From positions 1-64,000 of the forward strand of contig JALESH010000063.1 in NCBI GenBank assembly GCA_022781985.1: DNA of 64,000 nucleotides. The letters are read 5' to 3'. The notes under the pieces were generated by a model that saw nothing but the letters and a program-made list of their open reading frames with translations, did not search any database and had not been told where the DNA came from. Each line of letters begins with the position of its first letter. The first letter of the stretch is position 1. Made by a program: the position numbers and the translations under genes. This DNA comes from Lachnospiraceae bacterium (GTDB lineage Bacteria > Bacillota > Clostridia > Lachnospirales > Lachnospiraceae). Positions 61,053 through 64,000 of this stretch are shown here, piece by piece.

Positions 61053-63995
61053 TCAATGGAACAGCTGCTCGACCCTCTCAAACAGCGCTCCGCTCTCCTT
61101 GATCCTCTCCTCATTGCCAACCACACACAGACAATCATCCTCCAGGAAGGCCCTGACATACCCGGCCAGCCCCCGGATGGTTTCCCGGCTGACTGCCAGC
61201 AGCTCATCTCTCTCCTGCTGCACCCTCTCATAAGAGAGATTCGTCATATAGCCTGCCAGGGAATAGGCTCCTTTTGCGGCCGGAGTCATGGGCACGTCCT
61301 GTTCACTGATGGCACCGATGATAAATTGGGTGATGGTCCTGTCATCCGCATCAAAGGAAGCAATATAGTCCGCCGCGTTCTCATATACCTCCAGGGTTTT
61401 CTCCAGATTGGGATCCCTGTAAGAGACAAAATAGCTGTCTCCCATCCTGCCGAAGCTGCACATGCAGCCGTAGGCCCCGCCCTTGACGCGGACGCGGTTC
61501 CACAGGTAGTCATAGCCCATCATCACCCTCAGCACCTTCAGGGCACCTGTATACGGCAGACCCCTGCCCACAAAATTGCCTGCCCTGCACACATACTGCA
61601 CCTGGGCCGAGGTCAGATAGCCTTCCCTTCTTGCCGAGAGGACGGGCCGGAACTCCTGCTTTTCCGCTGCCACTGTATACAGCCTTCCCTTAAACTCCTT
61701 TACCAGCTCCTCCAGTCCGGCATATTCCGCTTCTCCGGCGGTGTAGTCCACCATCAGATTCTCCGACCGGAAAATGCACTGCACCAAACGCTCCAGCTTC
61801 TCCGTCAGCTCCTCCTGTTCCTCCTCAAAGCACTTTTCCAGCCTCTCCAGAAGGCGGTACTGGGGAATCCCGCTGATCTGCTCAGCCACGGCTGCGGTGG
61901 CTGAGATACCTGCCAGAGCACGGACTGCCGCCAGGGAATGTGCTGATGAGGACATGGATGCCTGCATCCTGGAGCGGGTCTCTGCAATGATCTCGGCCAG
62001 CCGCTTTCTGTCGCCAAACCCGGACCGGAGAAGGATCTCTTCTGTCAGGCGGAAGGCTTCCCTCAGATTCTCGTGGAGAGCCTTTACCTTCACTTCAAAG
62101 GTGGTCTTATATTGGGATATGTTCCGGGAATCAGTGTAGGTATTCACCAGCATGCTGATCCCACCAGTCTTGATATTCGTCTCATGGAACAGGTCGCCAT
62201 AGGTATAGTTTTCCGTATCCACCATCCCCAGCACGTTTTTTAATATGCCGATATAGGGAAACAGCTCCCCGGGGATCCCGTCCAGGCTAAAGATAAAACG
62301 CAGATACCCGATACCGTTGGTGAAGATATTATGGAACAGTACCAGCGTGTCACCGGCATGGCGCTCTTCATTGACGAAGTCCTCTGCCTCCTTTCTGATG
62401 TCCTCCCTGCCCAGCAGGGGAATCCTTTCCAATGCCTCCCTGGGACTGGGCTCCTCCTGATAAAGCTCCAGCTCCCTGGTCTGCCTGACGATGTCCTCCA
62501 CCTCCTCCGGCGTCAGTCCTGCCTTATACTCCTGAAGCTTCTTCTGAAGCGCGGCATCCTTTGCGGCCGTCAGCCCCTTCACGGGAGAAAGCACCACCAC
62601 TGTCCTGTGATTGTTCTGCAGCAGATGCTTTCTGACCAGCTCCTCATAATAGTCTCCCTCCAGTTCCTTCTTCAGGGCAGCAAAGGTATCGTTGGCCTCC
62701 ACATGGAGGAAGGGCCTGCTTTCGTCATAGAGCCAGCTGTCCAGCACCTGCAGTCCCAGGATCAGGCCTCTGGGATAGCTGCCGAAATCAGCCTCCCTGT
62801 ATTTAAACTCGTAGTAATTCAGCCCTGCCCTGAGAGCCTTTCTGTCAATGCCCTTTTCACATTGCTCCCGCAGCACCTCCTGAATGACTTTTACAAATTC
62901 TTCTTTCTGGGAGTCCTCTGCATTTTTAGCCACAACAGAAAAATAGGACTGCATAATCCCATTGTCATAGGCGCTGTAGATCTCCTTTCCTATGCCGCGC
63001 CGGGTCAGGGCCTGCTTTAACGGCGCCCCCGGGGCGGAGCAGAGGGCATAGTCCAGTACCTGAAAGGCAATATAGAGCTTTCTGTCCAGGTTGTCACCCA
63101 CCAGGGTATTAAAGCTGAGATAGGTATTTTCCTGCTCCTGCTCTCCTTCCATAATGGAGTACTCCCTGAAAATTTCCCTGGGCGCATCAAAGGCTGCCTG
63201 GGGCCGGATGGCAGAATCAATTTCCAGGGCGTCAAAACCGGACAGATACTCCCTGTCGATAAATTCCAGCCTTTCTGCCATATCCATATCGCCGTACAGA
63301 TAAATATAGCTGTTGGAGGGATGGTAATATCTTCTGTGAAAATCCAAAAAGGCCTCATAGGTCAGCGAAGGGATCACCTCCGGATCTCCTCCCGACTCCG
63401 TTCCGTAGGCCGTATCCGGGAACAGGGAATTCAGCACCTCCCGGTCCAGCACGTCATCCGGGGAGGAGAAGGCCCCCTTCATCTCATTATAAACCACTCC
63501 ATTGATGGTTAAATCAGCCTCTCCATCCTCCAGCTCATAATGCCAGCCCTCCTGCCGGAAAATCTTTTCCTCCTGATAAATGGCCGGATGGAATACGGCA
63601 TCCAGGTACACATGCATCAGGTTATGGAAATCCTTGTCATTGCAGCTTGCCACAGGATACACCGTCTTGTCAGGATAGGTCATGGCATTTAAAAAGGTAT
63701 TCAGGGAGCCCTTTGCCAGCTCGATAAAAGGATCCTTCACAGGAAAATTCAAAGAGCCGCACAGCACGGTATGCTCCACGATATGGGCCACCCCGGTGCT
63801 GTCTGCCGGAGGCGTCCTGAACCCGATATAAAACACCTTGTTGGCATCATCGTTGGAAAGCAGGGTGATCCTGGCCTTCGTCCTTTTATGGCGCAGGAGA
63901 AAGCCGTAGGAATTCAGGTCACTGATCTCCCTGGCCTCCAGCACCTCATAATTCTCCAATTTCCTGATCTTGTTTTCTGTCTGTCTGAAATCCAT
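61053..63995 (-). CDS. M16C (presequence-protease/insulinase-like) zinc metallopeptidase
   Basis: A 980-residue oligopeptidase. The inverted zinc motif HIVEH is at His71-Glu74-His75, with Glu171 as the distant third ligand (YNEMKGAFSSP), the same spacing as in human PreP. M16C_associated and C-terminal repeats of the fold follow, with the shared conserved stretch RVKGGAYGCMCSFGRMGDS near the end. It has no signal peptide, so it is probably cytoplasmic, degrading peptides. The ATG at 63995 (MDFRQTENKIRKLENYEVLE) is within five bases of the window edge, so an upstream start cannot be excluded. Confidence 0.93.
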   Translation of the reverse strand: MDFRQTENKIRKLENYEVLEAREISDLNSYGFLLRHKRTKARITLLSNDDANKVFYIGFRTPPADSTGVAHIVEHTVLCGSLNFPVKDPFIELAKGSLNTFLNAMTYPDKTVYPVASCNDKDFHNLMHVYLDAVFHPAIYQEEKIFRQEGWHYELEDGEADLTINGVVYNEMKGAFSSPDDVLDREVLNSLFPDTAYGTESGGDPEVIPSLTYEAFLDFHRRYYHPSNSYIYLYGDMDMAERLEFIDREYLSGFDALEIDSAIRPQAAFDAPREIFREYSIMEGEQEQENTYLSFNTLVGDNLDRKLYIAFQVLDYALCSAPGAPLKQALTRRGIGKEIYSAYDNGIMQSYFSVVAKNAEDSQKEEFVKVIQEVLREQCEKGIDRKALRAGLNYYEFKYREADFGSYPRGLILGLQVLDSWLYDESRPFLHVEANDTFAALKKELEGDYYEELVRKHLLQNNHRTVVVLSPVKGLTAAKDAALQKKLQEYKAGLTPEEVEDIVRQTRELELYQEEPSPREALERIPLLGREDIRKEAEDFVNEERHAGDTLVLFHNIFTNGIGYLRFIFSLDGIPGELFPYIGILKNVLGMVDTENYTYGDLFHETNIKTGGISMLVNTYTDSRNISQYKTTFEVKVKALHENLREAFRLTEEILLRSGFGDRKRLAEIIAETRSRMQASMSSSAHSLAAVRALAGISATAAVAEQISGIPQYRLLERLEKCFEEEQEELTEKLERLVQCIFRSENLMVDYTAGEAEYAGLEELVKEFKGRLYTVAAEKQEFRPVLSARREGYLTSAQVQYVCRAGNFVGRGLPYTGALKVLRVMMGYDYLWNRVRVKGGAYGCMCSFGRMGDSYFVSYRDPNLEKTLEVYENAADYIASFDADDRTITQFIIGAISEQDVPMTPAAKGAYSLAGYMTNLSYERVQQERDELLAVSRETIRGLAGYVRAFLEDDCLCVVGNEERIKESGALFERVEQLFH

Positions 63996-64000
63996 TCCCA

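Overview
The window looks like a chromosomal segment of an anaerobic Firmicute of the Lachnospiraceae (Clostridium cluster XIVa) type. The reasons are a GC content near 50%, consensus sigma-A promoters, AGGAGG-type ribosome binding sites, the era-yqzL-recO-glycyl-tRNA synthetase order, a Rex regulator, a decarboxylase-type sodium pump built from separate subunits, a Re-type citrate synthase, and large BspA-like and S-layer-homology surface proteins. The genus is inference; no 16S gene is present. I saw no tRNA, rRNA, CRISPR array, insertion sequence, phage gene or replication origin. No gene-free stretch exceeds 300 bases; the longest are about 238 bases (33297-33534) and 225 bases (23889-24113).

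Layout. 1-125: the start of a response-regulator-like gene that leaves frame (minus strand). 292-8612 (minus): a membrane protein, YebC, a CorC-type transporter, MazF, Alr, the NAD(P)HX repair enzyme, a coiled-coil protein and Rex. An ABC-F ATPase diverges from rex at 8759. 10717-14126 (minus): a Re-citrate synthase homologue, a GntR regulator and isocitrate dehydrogenase. 14209-23888 (minus): class B sortase, two BspA-like leucine-rich-repeat proteins and a cytoplasmic subtilisin. 24114-25264 (plus): a very cysteine-rich 75-residue protein and two small unknown proteins. 25305-33296 (minus): LeuS, two membrane proteins and an atypical EF-G paralogue. 33535-36979 (plus): the aromatic operon aroF-tyrA-aroA. 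37064-41920 (minus): a 1618-residue GH20 hexosaminidase with S-layer anchors. 42027-47317 (minus): five biotin-dependent carboxyltransferase and sodium-pump genes. 47449-53004 (minus): two D-Ala-D-Ala carboxypeptidases, ScpA/ScpB, a phosphoesterase and a CmpB-type membrane protein. 53142-63995 (minus): S21, AlaS, GlyRS, a lipoprotein, RecO, YqzL, Era, a DUF4349 lipoprotein and an M16C metallopeptidase at the edge.

How the genes work together. Citrate synthase and isocitrate dehydrogenase form the oxidative arm to 2-oxoglutarate (glutamate supply), with a GntR regulator between them and a matching palindrome on the promoter. The sortase and the neighbouring protein with a TPKTGD-type sorting signal form a self-contained surface-display unit. 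The carboxyltransferase operon carries two different carboxyltransferases around one biotin carrier and one membrane decarboxylase subunit, so it could exchange carboxyl groups between a CoA ester and pyruvate/oxaloacetate while moving sodium.

Most genes are housekeeping. The least explained regions are 14209-25264 (surface cassette plus cysteine-rich protein cluster), the lipoprotein-OadG fusion at 45126-45869, and several RNA hairpins between genes.
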